From Hydractinia symbiolongicarpus (lineage: Eukaryota; Cnidaria; Hydrozoa; Anthoathecata; Hydractiniidae), in assembly GCF_029227915.1 (NCBI RefSeq), contig NC_079878.1:31337501-31401500 (forward strand): a stretch of 64,000 nt of DNA, read 5' to 3'. The notes beneath the pieces were generated by a model. That model was not told the DNA's origin, ran no database searches, and saw only the letters and a list, made by a program, of their open reading frames with translations. Both the position numbers and the translations under genes were made by a program. Shown here in pieces: positions 50,762 to 63,548 of this stretch; position 1 is the stretch's first letter, and each line of letters begins with the position of its first letter.

Positions 50762-53191
50762 TTGTTCAGGAAATGAGTTTACTCACAGGGTACTTTCTTT
50801 GTATACATTCGACTACACGGGCCAATCCCGGGATTTACGGGAAATCGCGGGTGTTCGTTTCCGGCGATTAAACCCCTTTCATTAAGCGTCTCATTAAAAA
50901 TGAAAACATTCCTGAAAACTACAAGTCTCATGCGTTTTAGTGGTGAAAAAATAATTTAAAAAATCGTTCGGGAAATGAGTTTACTCCCTGGGTACTTTCT
51001 TTGTATACTTTTGACTATACGGGCCGAGTCCGGGATTTACGGGAAATCGCTGGTTTTCGTTTGCCGGCGATTAAACATCTTTTATTCAGCGTCTCATCAA
51101 AAATGAAAACATTTTTAAAAACTACAAGTCTCATGCGTTTTAGTGGCGAAAAAGTAATTTAAAAAATCGTTCGGGAAATGAGTTTACTCCCTGGATACTT
51201 TTTTGTATACTTTTGACTATACGGGCCGAGTCCGGGATTAACGGGAAATCGCGGGTTTTCGTTTGCCGGCGATTAAACTTCTTTTATTCCGCGTCTCATT
51301 AAAAATGAAAACATTTTTGAAAACTACAAGTCTCATGCGTTTTAGTGGTGAAAAGATAATTTAAAAAATCGTTCTGGAAATAAGTTACTCACAGGGTAAT
51401 TTCTTTGTATATATTCGACTATACGGGCCAAGCCCGGGATTTACGGGAAATCGCGGGTTTTCGTTTGCCGGCGATTAAACTTCTTTTATTCCGCGTCTCA
51501 TCAAAAATGAAAACATTTTTGAAAACCACAAGTCTCATGCGTTTTAGTGGTGAAAAGATAATTTAAAAAATCGTTCTGGAAATGAGTTTACTACCTGGGT
51601 ACCTTCTTTGTATACTTTTGACTATACGGGCCGAGTCCGGGATCTACGGGAATTCGCGGGTTTTCGTTTGCCGGCGATTAAACTTCTTTTATTCAGCGTC
51701 TCATCAAAAATGAAAACATTTTGGAAAACTACAAGTCTCATGCGTTTTAGTGGTGAAAAAATAATTTAAAAAATTGTTCAGGAAATGAGTTTACTCACAG
51801 GGTACTTTCTTTGTATACATTCGACTACACGGGCCAATCCCGGGATTTACGGGAAATCGCGGGTGTTCGTTTCCGGCGATTAAACCCCTTTCATTAAGCG
51901 TCTCATCAAAAATGAAAACATTCCTGAAAACTACAAGTCTCATGCGTTTTAGTGGTGAAAAAATAATTTAAAAAATCGTTCGGGAAATGAGTTTATTCCC
52001 TGGGTACTTTCTTTGTATACTTTTGACTATACGGGCCGAGTCCGGGATTTACGGGAAATCGCTGGTTTTCGTTTGCCGGCGATTAAACATCTTTTATTCA
52101 GCGTCTCATCAAAAATGAAAACATTTTTAAAAACTACAAGTCTCATGCGTTTTAGTGGCGAAAAAGTAATTTAAAAAATCGTTCGGGAAATGAGTTTACT
52201 CCCTGGGTACTTTCTTTGTATACTTTTGACTATACGGACCGAGTCCGGGATTAACGGGAAATCGCGGGTTTTCGTTTGCCGGCGATTAAACTTCTTTTAT
52301 TCCGCGTCTCATCAAAAATTAAAACATTTTTGAAAGCTACAAGTCTCATGCGTTTTAGTGGTGAAAAGATAATTTAAAAAATCGTTCTGGAAATAAGTTA
52401 CTCACAGGGTAATTTCTTTGTATATATTCGACTATACGGGCCAAGCCCGGGATTTACGGGAAATCGCGGGTTTTCGTTTGCCGGCGATTAAACTTCTTTT
52501 ATTCCGCGTCTCATCAAAAATGAAAACATTTTTGAAAACTACAAGTCTCATGCGTTTTAGTGGTGAAAAGATAATTTAAAAAATCGTTCGGGAAATGAGT
52601 TTACTCCCTGGGTACTTTCTTTGTATACTTTTGACTATACGGGCCGTGTCCGGGATTTACGGGAAATCGCTGGTTTTCGTTTGCCGGCGATTAAACATCT
52701 TTTATTCAGCGTCTCATCAAAAATGAAAACATTTTTAAAAACTACAAGTCTCATGCGTTTTAGTGGCGAAAAAGTAATTTAAAAAATCGTTCGGGAAATG
52801 AGTTTACTCCCTGGGTACTTTCTTTGTATACTTTTGACTATACGGGCCGAGTCCGGGATTAACGGGAAATCGCGGGTTTTCGTTTGCCGGCGATTAAACT
52901 TCTTTTATTCCGCGTCTCATCAAAAATGAAAACATTTTTGAAAACTACAAGTCTCATGCGTTTTAGTGGTGAAAAGATAATTTAAAAAATCGTTCTGGAA
53001 ATAAGTTACTCACAGGGTAATTTCTTTGTATATATTCGACTATACGGGCCAAGCCCGGGATTTACGGGAAATCGCGGGTTTTCGTTTGCCGGCGATTAAA
53101 CTTCTTTTATTCCGCGTCTCATCAAAAATGAAAACATTTTGGAAAACTACAAGTCTCATGCGTTTTAGTGGTGAAAAAATAATTTAAAAAA
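50762..53191 (-). repeat. - arm HOR units of 5 and 7 monomers marked by TTGTTCAGG
   Basis: The variant ATTGTTCAGGAAATGAG, followed by a GGGCCAATCCCGGG and GTGTTCGTTTCCGG monomer, begins units at 50,762, 51,774 and 53,192 (lengths 1,012 and 1,418 bp). Within each unit the following order includes a CGCTGG/GGCGAAAAAGTAAT class and a GAAATAAGTTACTC class. The two units differ by insertion of two monomers. Confidence 0.72.
52514..52535. other. Conserved 9-bp dyad symmetry (representative, - arm)
   Basis: The same dyad in an inverted monomer: TCAAAAATG at 52,514-52,522, an AAAA loop, and CATTTTTGA at 52,527-52,535. Many - arm monomers carry weakened versions. ATTCCTGAAAAC reads on the other strand as a left arm with two G-T wobbles, and CATTTTGGA introduces one mismatch. 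Confidence 0.78.
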
Positions 53192-53969
53192 TTGTTCAGG
53201 AAATGAGTTTACTCACAGGGTACTTTCTTTGTATACATTCGACTACACGGGCCAATCCCGGGATTTACGGGAAATCGCGGGTGTTCGTTTCCGGCGATTA
53301 AACCCCTTTCATTAAGCGTCTCATCAAAAATGAAAACATTCCTGAAAACTACAAGTCTCATGCGTTTTAGTGGTGAAAAAGTAATTTAAAAAATCGTTCG
53401 GGAAATGAGTTTACTCCCTGGGTACTTTCTTTGTATACTTTTGACTATACGGGCCGAGTCCGGGATTAACGGGAAATCGCGGGTTTTCGTTTGCCGGCGA
53501 TTAAACTTCTTTTATTCCGCGTCTCATCAATAATGAAAACATTTTTGAAAACTACAAGTCTCATGCGTTTTAGTGGTGAAAAGATAATTTAAAAAATCGT
53601 TCTGGAAATAAGTTACTCACAGGGTAATTTCTTTGTATATATTCGACTATACGGGCCAAGCCCGGGATTTACGGGAAATCGCGGGTTTTCGTTTGCCGGC
53701 GATTAAACTTCTTTTATTCCGCGTCTCATCAAAAATGAAAACATTTTTGAAAACCACAAGTCTCATGCGTTTTAGTGGTGAAAAGATAATTTAAAAAATC
53801 GTTCTGGAAATGAGTTTACTCCCTGGGTACCTTCTTTGTATACTTTTGACTATACGGGCCGAGTCCGGGATCTACGGGAATTCGCGGGTTTTCATTTGCC
53901 GGCGATTAAACTTCTTTTATTCAGCGTCTCATCAAAAATGAAAACATTTTGGAAAACTACAAGTCTGGT

Positions 53970-54228
53970 GCGTTTTAGTGGTGGAAAAATAATTTAAAAA
54001 ATCGTTCTGGAAATGAGTTTACTCGCAGGTTACTTTCTTTGTATACTTTTGCCTATACGGGCCGGGAAATGAGTTTACTCCCTGGGTACTTTCTTTGTAT
54101 ACTTTTGACTATACGGACCGAGTCCGGGATTTAGGGGAAATCGCGGGTTTTCGTTTGCCGGCGATTAAACCTCTTTCATTAAGAGTCTCATCAAAAATGA
54201 AAACATTTTTGAAAACTACAAGTCTCAT
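53970..54228 (-). repeat. 259-bp monomer with 56-bp internal tandem duplication (1 of 5)
   Basis: After CTATACGGGCC the sequence returns to GGGAAATGAGTTTACTC at 54,064 instead of continuing into GAGTCCGGG. The segment from GGAAATGAG (54,009) to GGAAATGAG (54,065) is present twice, 56 bp apart. The two halves are not identical (CTCGCAGG versus CTCCCTGGG), so they came from different monomer classes. Confidence 0.85.
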
Positions 54229-55444
54229 GCGTTTTAGTGGTGAAAAAATAATTTAAAAAATCGTTCGGGAAATGAGTTTACTCCCTGGGTACTTTCTTTT
54301 TATACTTTTGACTATACGGGCCGAGTCCGGGATTAACGGGAAATCGCGGGTTTTCGTTTGCCGGCGATTAAACCTCTTTCATTAAGAGTCTCATCAAAAA
54401 TGAAAACATTTTTGAAAACTACAAGTCTCATGCGTTTTAGTGGTGAAAAAATAATTTAAAAAATTGTTCAGGAAATAAGTTTACTCACAGGGTACTTTCT
54501 TTGTATACATTCGACTACTCGGGCCAATCCCGGGATTTACGGGAAATCGCGGGTGTTCGTTTCCTGCGATTAAACCCCTTTCATTACGCGTCTCATCAAA
54601 AATGAAAACATTCCTGAAAACTACAAGTCTCATGCGTTTTAGTGGTGAAAAAATAATTTAAAAAATCGTTCGGGAAATGAGTTTACTCCCTGGGTACTTT
54701 CTTTGTATACTTTTGACTATACGGGCCGAGTCCGGGATTTACGGGAAATCGCTGGTTTTCGTTTGCCGACGATTAAACATCTTTTATTCAGCGTCTCATC
54801 AAAAATGAAAACATTTTTAAAAACTACAAGTCTCATGCGTTTTAGTGGCGAAAAAGTAATTTAAAAAATCGCTCGGGAAATGAGTTTACTCCCTGGGTAC
54901 TTTCTTTGTATACTTTTGACTATACGGGCCGAGTCCAGGATTAACGGGAAATTGCGGGTTTTCGTTTGCCGGCGATTAAACTTCTTTTATTCCGCGTCTC
55001 ATCAAAAATGAAAACATTTTTGAAAACTACAAGTCTCATGCGTTTTAGTGGTGAAAAGATAATTTAAAAAATCGTTCTGGAAATAAGTTACTCACAGGGT
55101 AATTTCTTTGTATATATTCGACTATACGGGCCAAGCCCGGGATTTACGGGAAATCGCGGGTTTTCGTTTGCCGGCGATTAAACTTCTTTTATTCCGCGTC
55201 TCATCAAAAATGAAAACATTTTTAAATACCACAAGTCTCATGCGTTTTAGTGGTGAAAAGATAATTTAAAAAATCGTTCGGGAAGTGAGTTTACTCCCTG
55301 GGTACTTTCTTTGTATACTTTTGACTATACGGGCCGAGTCCGGGATTGACGGGAAATCGCGGGTTTTCGTTTGCCGGCGATTAAACTTCTTTTATTCCGC
55401 GTCTCATCAAAAATGAAAACATTTTTGAAAACTACAAGTCTCAT

Positions 55445-55703
55445 GCGTTTTAGTGGTGGAAAAATAATTTAAAAAATCGTTCTGGAAATGAGTTTACTCG
55501 CAGGTTACTTTCTTTGTATACTTTTGCCTATACGGGCCGGGAAATGAGTTTACTCCCTGGGTACTTTCTTTGTATACTTTTGACTATACGGACCGAGTCC
55601 GGGATTTAGGGGAAATCGCGGGTTTTCGTTTGCCGGCGATTAAACCTCTTTCATTAAGAGTCTCATCAAAAATGAAAACATTTTTGAAAACTACAAGTCT
55701 CAT
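55445..55703 (-). repeat. 259-bp monomer with 56-bp internal duplication (2 of 5)
   Basis: Same breakpoint, GGGCC to GGGAAATGAG at 55,539, and the same two half-variants as the copy at 53,970. It is inherited by HOR duplication. Confidence 0.85.
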
Positions 55704-56716
55704 GCGTTTTAGTGGTGAAAAAATAATTTAAAAAATTGTTCAGGAAATAAGTTTACTCACAGGGTACTTTCTTTGTATACATTCGACTACTCGGGCCAAT
55801 CCCGGGATTTACGGGAAATCGCGGGTGTTCGTTTCCTGCGATTAAACCCCTTTCATTACGCGTCTCATCAAAAATGAAAACATTCCTGAAAACTACAAGT
55901 CTCATGCGTTTTAGTGGTGAAAAAATAATTTAAAAAATCGTTCGGGAAATGAGTTTACTCCCTGGGTACTTTCTTTGTATACTTTTGACTATACGGGCCG
56001 AGTCCGGGATTTACGGGAAATCGCTGGTTTTCGTTTGCCGGCGATTAAACATCTTTTATTCAGCGTCTCATCAAAAATGAAAACATTTTTAAAAACTACA
56101 AGTCTCATGCGTTTTAGTGGCGAAAAAGTAATTTAAAAAATCGCTCGGGAAATGAGTTTACTCCCTGGGTACTTTCTTTGTATACTTTTGACTATACGGG
56201 CCGAGTCCAGGATTAACGGGAAATTGCGGGTTTTCGTTTGCCGGCGATTAAACTTCTTTTATTCCGCGTCTCATCAAAAATGAAAACATTTTTGAAAACT
56301 ACAAGTCTCATGCGTTTTAGTGGTGAAAAGATAATTTAAAAAATCGTTCTGGAAATAAGTTACTCACAGGGTAATTTCTTTGTATATATTCGACTATACG
56401 GGCCAAGCCCGGGATTTACGGGAAATCGCGGGTTTTCGTTTGCCGGCGATTAAACTTCTTTTATTCCGCGTCTCATCAAAAATGAAAACATTTTTAAATA
56501 CCACAAGTCTCATGCGTTTTAGTGGTGAAAAGATAATTTAAAAAATCGTTCGGGAAGTGAGTTTACTCCCTGGGTACTTTCTTTGTATACTTTTGACTAT
56601 ACGGGCCGAGTCCGGGATTGACGGGAAATCGCGGGTTTTCGTTTGCCGGCGATTAAACTTCTTTTATTCCGCGTCTCATCAAAAATGAAAACATTTTTGA
56701 AAACTACAAGTCTCAT

Positions 56717-56975
56717 GCGTTTTAGTGGTGGAAAAATAATTTAAAAAATCGTTCTGGAAATGAGTTTACTCGCAGGTTACTTTCTTTGTATACTTTTGCC
56801 TATACGGGCCGGGAAATGAGTTTACTCCCTTGGTACTTTCTTTGTATACTTTTGACTATACGGACCGAGTCCGGGATTTAGGGGAAATCGCGGGTTTTCG
56901 TTTGCCGGCGATTAAACCTCTTTCATTAAGAGTCTCATCAAAAATCAAAACATTTTTGAAAACTACAAGTCTCAT
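56717..56975 (-). repeat. 259-bp monomer with 56-bp internal duplication (3 of 5)
   Basis: Same breakpoint at 56,811. It carries the private changes CTCCCTTGG and CAAAAATCAAAAC. Confidence 0.85.
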
Positions 56976-58595
56976 GCGTTTTAGTGGTGAAAAAATAATT
57001 TAAAAAATCGTTCGGGAAATGAGTTTACTCCCTGGGTACTTTCTTTTTATACTTTTGACTATACGGGCCGAGTCCGGGATTAACGGGAAATCGCGGGTTT
57101 TCGTTTGCCGGCGATTAAACCTCTTTCATTAAGAGTCTCATCAAAAATGAAAACATTTTTGAAAACTACAAGTCTCATGCGTTTTAGTGGTGAAAAAATA
57201 ATTTAAAAAATTGTTCAGGAAATAAGTTTACTCACAGGGTACTTTCTTTGTATACATTCGACTACACGGGCCAATCCCGGGATTTACGGGAAATCGCGGG
57301 TGTTCGTTTCCTGCGATTAAACCCCTTTCATTACGCGTCTCATCAAAAATGAAAACATTCCTGAAAACTACAAGTCTCATGCGTTTTAGTGGTGAAAAAA
57401 TAATTTAAAAAATCGTTCGGGAAATGAGTTTACTCCCTGGGTACTTTCTTTGTATACTTTTGACTATACGGGCCGAGTCCGGGATTTACGGGAAATCGCT
57501 GGTTTTCGTTTGCCGGCGATTAAACATCTTTTATTCAGCGTCTCATCAAAAATGAAAACATTTTTAAAAACTACAAGTCTCATGCGTTTTAGTGGCGAAA
57601 AAGTAATATAAAAAATCGCTCGGGAAATGAGTTTACTCCCTGGGTACTTTCTTTGTATACTTTTGACTATACGGGCCGAGTCCAGGATTAACGGGAAATT
57701 GCGGGTTTTCGTTTGCCGGCGATTAAACTTCTTTTATTCCGCGTCTCATCAAAAATGAAAACATTTTTGAAAACTACAAGTCTCATGCGTTTTAGTGGTG
57801 AAAAGATAATTTAAAAAATCGTTCTGGAAATAAGTTACTCACAGGGTAATTTCTTTGTATATATTCGACTATACGGGCCAAGCCCGGGATTTACGGGAAA
57901 TCGCGGGTTTTCGTTTGCCGGCGATTAAACTTCTTTTATTCCGCGTCTCATCAAAAATGAAAACATTTTTAAATACCACAAGTCTCATGCGTTTTAGTGG
58001 TGAAAAGATAATTTAAAAAATCGTTCGGGAAGTGAGTTTACTCCCTGGGTACTTTCTTTGTATACTTTTGACTATACGGGCCGAGTCCGGGATTGACGGG
58101 AAATCGCGGGTTTTCGTTTGCCGGCGATTAAACTTCTTTTATTCCGCGTCTCATCAAAAATGAAAACATTTTTGAAAACTACAAGTCTCATGCGTTTTAG
58201 TGGTGAAAAGATAATTTAAAAAATCGTTCTGGAAATAAGTTACTCACAGGGTAATTTCTTTGTATATATTCGACTATACGGGCCAATCCCGGGATTTACG
58301 GGAAATCGCGGGTTTTCGTTTGCCGGCGATTAAACTTCTTTTATTCCGCGTCTCATCAAAAATGAAAACATTTTTGAAACCACAAGTCTCATGCGTTTTA
58401 GTGGTGAAAAGATAATTTAAAAAATCGTTCTGGAAATGAGTTTACTCCCTGGGTACCTTCTTTGTATACTTTTGACTATACGGGCCGAGTCCGGGATCTA
58501 CGGGAATTCGCGGGTTTTCGTTTGCCGGCAATTAAACTTCTTTTATTCAGCGTCTCATCAAAAATGAAAACATTTTGGAAAACTACAAGTCTCGT

Positions 58596-58854
58596 GCGTT
58601 TTAGTGGTGGAAAAATAATTTAAAAAATCGTTCTGGAAATGAGTTTACTCGCAGGGTACTTTCTTTGTATACTTTTGCCTATACGGGCCGGGAAATGAGT
58701 TTACTCCCTGGGTACTTTGTTTGTATACTTTTGACTATACGGGCCGAGTCCGGGATTTAGGGGAAATCGCGGGTTTTCGTTTGCCGGCGATTAAACCTCT
58801 TTCATTAAGAGTCTCATCAAAAATGAAAACATTTTTGAAAACTACAAGTCTCAT
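58596..58854 (-). repeat. 259-bp monomer with 56-bp internal duplication (4 of 5)
   Basis: Same breakpoint at 58,690. This copy has CTCGCAGGGTAC where the first three have CTCGCAGGTTAC, and TACTTTGTTTG in the second half. It belongs to a slightly diverged branch. Confidence 0.85.
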
Positions 58855-59260
58855 GCGTTTTAGTGGTGAAAAATTAATTTAAAAAATCGTTCGGGAAATG
58901 AGTTTACTCCCTGGGTACTTTCTTTTCATACTTTTGACTATACGGGCCGAGTCCGGGATTTAGGGGAAATCGCGGGTTTTCGCTTGCCGGCGATTAAACC
59001 CCTTTCATTAAGCGTCTCATCAAAAATGAAAACATTTTTGAAAACTACATGTCTCATGCGTTTTAGTGGTGAAAAAATAATATAAAAAATTGTTTAGGAA
59101 ATGAGTTTACTCACAGGGTACTTTCTTTGTATACATTCGACTACACGGGCCGAGTCCGGGATTAACGGGAAATCGCGGGTTTTCGTTTGCCGGCGATTAA
59201 ACTTCTTTTATTCAGCGTCTCATCAAAAATGAAAACATTTTGGAAAACTACAAGTCTCGT

Positions 59261-59519
59261 GCGTTTTAGTGGTGGAAAAATAATTTAAAAAATCGTTCTG
59301 GAAATGAGTTTACTCGCAGGGTACTTTCTTTGTATACTTTTACCTATACGGGCCGGGAAATGAGTTTACTCCCTGGGTACTTTCTTTGTATACTTTTGAC
59401 TATACGGGCCGAGTCCGCGATTTAGGGGAAATCGCGGGTTTTCGTTTGCCGGCGATTAAACCTCTTTCATTAAGAGTCTCATCAAAAATGAAAACATTTT
59501 TGAAAACTACAAGTCTCAT
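59261..59519 (-). repeat. 259-bp monomer with 56-bp internal duplication (5 of 5)
   Basis: Same breakpoint at 59,355, only 665 bp after copy 4, with CTTTTACCTATACGG as a private change. It shares CTCGCAGGG with copy 4, so a short three-monomer-plus-insert duplication produced this pair. Confidence 0.85.
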
Positions 59520-61749
59520 GCGTTTTAGTGGTGAAAAATTAATTTAAAAAATCGTTCCGGAAATGAGTTTACTCCCTGGGTACTTTCTTTTTATACTTTT
59601 GACTATACGGGCCGAGTCCGGGATTTAGGGGAAATCGCGGGTTTTCGCTTGCCGGCGATTAAACCCCTTTCATTAAGCGTCTCATCAAAAATGAAAACAT
59701 TTTTGAAAACTACAAGTCTCATGCGTTTTAGTGGTGAAAAAATAATTTAAAAAATTGTTCAGGAAATGAGTTTACTCACAGGGTACTTTCTTTGTATACA
59801 TTCGACTACACGGGCCAATCCCGTGATTTACGGGAAATCGCGGGTGTTCGTTTCCGGCGATTAAACCCCTTTCATTAAGCGTCTCATCAAAAATGAAAAC
59901 ATTCCTGAAAACTACAAGTCTCATGCGTTTTAGTGGTGAAAAAATAATTTAAAAAACCGTTCGGGAAATGAGTTTACTCCCTGGGTACTTTCTTTGTATA
60001 CTTTTGACTATACGGGCCGAGTCCGGGATTAACGGGAAATCGCTGGTTTTCGTTTGCCGGCGATTAAACATCTTTTATTCAGCGTCTCATCAAAAATGAA
60101 AACATTTTTAAAAACTACAAGTCTCATGCGTTTTAGTGGCGAAAAAGTAATTTCAAAAATCGTTCCGGAAATGAGTTTACTCTCTGGGTACTTTCTTTGT
60201 ATACTTTTGACTATACGGGCCGAGTCCGGGATTAACGGGAAATCGCGGGTTTTCGTTTGCCGGCGATTAAACTTCTTTTATTCCGCGTCTCATCAAAAAT
60301 GAAAACATTTTTGAAATTACAAGTCTCATGCGTTTTAGTGGTGAAAAGATAATTTAAAAAATCGTTCTGGAAATAAGTTACTCACAGGGTAATTTCTTTG
60401 TATATATTCGACTATACGGGCCAAGCCCGGGATTTACGGGAAATCGCGTGTTTTCGTTTGCCGGCGATTAAACTTCTTTTATTCCGCGTCTCATCAAAAA
60501 TGAAAACATTTTTGAAAACCACAAGTCTCATGCGTTTTAGTGGTGAAAAGATAATTTAAAAAATCGTTCTGGAAATGAGTTTACTCCCTGGGTACCTTCT
60601 TTGTATACTTTTGACTATACGGGCCGAGTCCGGGATTTACGGGAAATCGCAGGTTTTCGTTTGCCGGCGATTAAACTTCTTTTATTCAGCGTCTCATCAA
60701 AAATGAAAACATTTTTGAAAACTACAAGTCTCATACGTTTTAGTGGTGAAAAAATAATTTAAAAAATCGTTCGGGAAAAGAGTTTACTCCCTGGGTATTT
60801 TCTTTGTGTACTTTTGACTATACAGGCCGAGTCCGGGATTTACGGGAAATCGCGGGTTTTCGTTTGCCGGCGATTAAACTTCTTTTATTCCGCATCTCAT
60901 CAAAAATGAAAACATTTTTGAAAACTACAAGTCTCATGCGTTTTAGTGATGAAAAGATAATATAAAAAATCGCTCTGGAAAGGAATTTACTCACAGGGTT
61001 CTTTCTTTGTATATACTCGACTATACGAGCCAAGCACGGGATTTACGGGAAGTCGCGGGTTTTCGTTTGCCGGCGATTAAACTTCTTTTAATCAGCGTCT
61101 CATCAAAAATGAAAACATTTTTGAAAAACTACAAGTCTCATGCGTTTTAGTGGTGAAAAAATAATTTAAAAAATCGTTCGAGAAATGAGTTTACTCACAG
61201 GGTACTTTCTTTGTATACATTCGACTATACGGGCCAAGCCCGGGATTAACGGGAAATCGCGGGTTTTCGTTTGCCGGCGATTAAACCTCTTTCATTAAGA
61301 GTCTCATCAAAAATGAAAACATTTTGGAAAACTACAAGTCTCGTGCGTTTTAGTGGTGTAAAAATAATTTAAAAAATTGTTCAGGAAATGAGTTTACTCA
61401 CAGGGTACTTTCTTTGTATACATTCGACTGCACGGGCCATGCCCAGGATTTACGGGAAATCGCGGGTGTTCGTTTCCGGCGATTAAACCCCTTTCATTAA
61501 GCGTCTCATCAAAAATGAAAACATTCCTGAAAACTACAAGTCTCATGCGTTTTAGTGGTGAAAAAATAATTTAAAAAATCGTTCGGGAAATGAGTTTACT
61601 CCCTGGGTACTTTCTTTGTATACTTTTGACTATACGGGCCGAGTCCGTGATTTACGGGAAATCGCTGGTTTTTGTTTGCCGGCGATTAAACATCTTTTAT
61701 TCAGCGTTTCATCAAAAATGAAAACATTTTTAAAAACTACAAGTCTCAT

Positions 61750-61944
61750 GCGTTTTAGTGGCGAAAAAGTAATTTAAAAAATCGTTCGGGAAATGAGTTT
61801 ACTCCTTGGGTACTTTCTTTGTATACTTTTGACTATGCGGGCCGAGTCCGGGATTAACGGGAAATCGGGGGTTTTCGTTTGCCGGCGATTTTTATTCCGC
61901 GTCTCATCAAAAATGAAAACATTTTTGAAAACTACAAGTCTCAT
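61750..61944 (-). repeat. 195-bp monomer with 8-bp deletion (1 of 3)
   Basis: GCCGGCGATTAAACTTCTTTTATTCC is shortened to a form where GCGATT runs straight into TTTATTCC (61,885-61,897). Eight bases are lost and landmark spacing is 195 bp. The deletion is flanked by short T runs, consistent with slippage. Confidence 0.85.
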
Positions 61945-62145
61945 GCGTTTTAGTGGTGAAAAGATAATTTAAAAAATCGTTCTGGAAATAAGTTACTCAC
62001 AGGGTAATTTCTTTGTATATATTCGACTATACGGCCAAGCCCGGGATTTACGGGAAATCGCGGGTTTTCGTTTGCCGGCGATTAAACTTCTTTTATTCAG
62101 CGTTTCATCAAAAATGAAAACATTTTTAAAAACTACAAGTCTCAT

Positions 62146-62340
62146 GCGTTTTAGTGGCGAAAAAGTAATTTAAAAAATCGTTCGGGAAATGAGTTTACTC
62201 CCTGGGTACTTTCTTTGTATACTTTTGACTATGCGGGCCGACTCCGGGATTAACGGGAAATCGCGGGTTTTCGTTTGCCGGCGATTTTTATTCCGCGTCT
62301 CATCAAAAATGAAAACATTTTTGAAAACTACAAGTCTCAT
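62146..62340 (-). repeat. 195-bp monomer with 8-bp deletion (2 of 3)
   Basis: Same 8-bp loss at 62,281-62,293, with neighbouring private changes CGACTCCGGG and GTGTTGAAAAG. Confidence 0.85.
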
Positions 62341-63353
62341 GCGTTTTAGTGTTGAAAAGATAATTTAAAAAATCGTTCTGGAAATGAGTTTACTCCCTGG
62401 GTACTTTCTTTGTATACTTTTGACTATACGGGCCGAGTCCGGGATTTACGGGAAATCGCAGGTTTTTGTTTGCCGGCGTTTAAACTTCTTTTATTCAGCG
62501 TCTCATCAAAAATGAAAACATTTTTGAAAACTACAAGTCTCATGCGTTTTAGTGGTGAAAAAATAATTTAAAAAATCGTTCGAGAAATGAGTTTACTCAC
62601 AGGGTACTTTCTTTGTATACATTTGACTATACGGGCCAAGCCTGTGATTAACGGGAAATCGCGGGTTTTCGTTTGCCGGCGATTAAACCTCTTTCATTAA
62701 GAGTCTCATCAAAAATGAAAACATTTTTGAAAACTACAAGTCTCATGCGTTTTAGTGGTGAAAAAATAATTTAAAAAATCGTTCGGGAAATGAGTTTACT
62801 CCCTGGGTACTTTCTTTTTATACATTCGACTATACGGGCCAAGCCCGGGATTTACGCCAAATCGCGGGTGTTCGTTTCCGGCGATTAAACACCTTTCATT
62901 AAGCGTCTCATCAAAAATGAAAACATTTTTGAAAACTACAAGTCTCATGCGTTTTAGTGGTGTAAAAATAATTTAAAAAATTGTTCAGGAAATGAGTTTA
63001 CTCACAGGGTACTTTCTTTGTATACATTCGACTACACGGGCCAAGCCCGGGATTTACGGGAAATCGCGGGTGTTCGTTTCCGGCGATTAAACCCCTTTCA
63101 TTAAGCGTCTCATCAAAAATGAAAACATTCCTGAAAACTACAAGTCTCATGCGTTTTAGTGGTGAAAAAATAATTTAAAAAATCGTTCGGGAAATGAGTT
63201 TACTCCCTGGGTACTTTCTTTGTATACTTTTGACTATACGGGCCGAGTCCGTGATTTACGGGAAATCGCTGGTTTTTGTTTGCCGGCGATTAAACATCTT
63301 TTATTCAGCGTTTCATCAAAAATGAAAACATTTTTAAAAACTACAAGTCTCAT

Positions 63354-63548
63354 GCGTTTTAGTGGCGAAAAAGTAATTTAAAAAATCGTTCGGGAAATGA
63401 GTTTACTCCCTGGGTACTTTCTTTGTATACTTTTGACTATGCGGGCCGAGTCCGGGATTAACGGGAAATCGCGGGTTTTCGTTTGCCGGCGATTTTTATT
63501 CCGCGTCTCATCAAAAATGAAAACATTTTTGAAAACTACAAGTCTCAT
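63354..63548 (-). repeat. 195-bp monomer with 8-bp deletion (3 of 3)
   Basis: Same 8-bp loss at about 63,489-63,501, in the second terminal HOR unit. Its sequence matches copy 1 more closely than copy 2. Confidence 0.85.

Larger units (their letters stand above)
53192..58595 (-). repeat. - arm HOR of 6-7 monomers plus a 56-bp insert (1,272/1,475 bp), near-identical copies
   Basis: The TTGTTCAGG marker recurs at 53,192, 54,464, 55,736 and 57,211. The 1,272 and 1,475 bp spacings differ by exactly one monomer: the one at about 54,229-54,431 is absent from the next copy. Comparing 54,464-55,540 with 55,736-56,812 I found a single substitution (A at 54,769 versus G at 56,041). The third copy adds a few more, such as ACTACACGG for ACTACTCGG and GTAATATAAA for GTAATTTAAA. 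This is the most homogeneous part of the window. Confidence 0.82.

Noticed and set aside
53440-53465. tRNA-type B box in GGGCCGAGTCC, which would suggest a SINE-derived monomer
   Set aside because: It matches the B-box consensus at most positions but lacks the two central T residues. Other classes read GGGCCAAGCCC, and there is no plausible A box 30-60 bp upstream and no poly(A) tail or target-site duplication.
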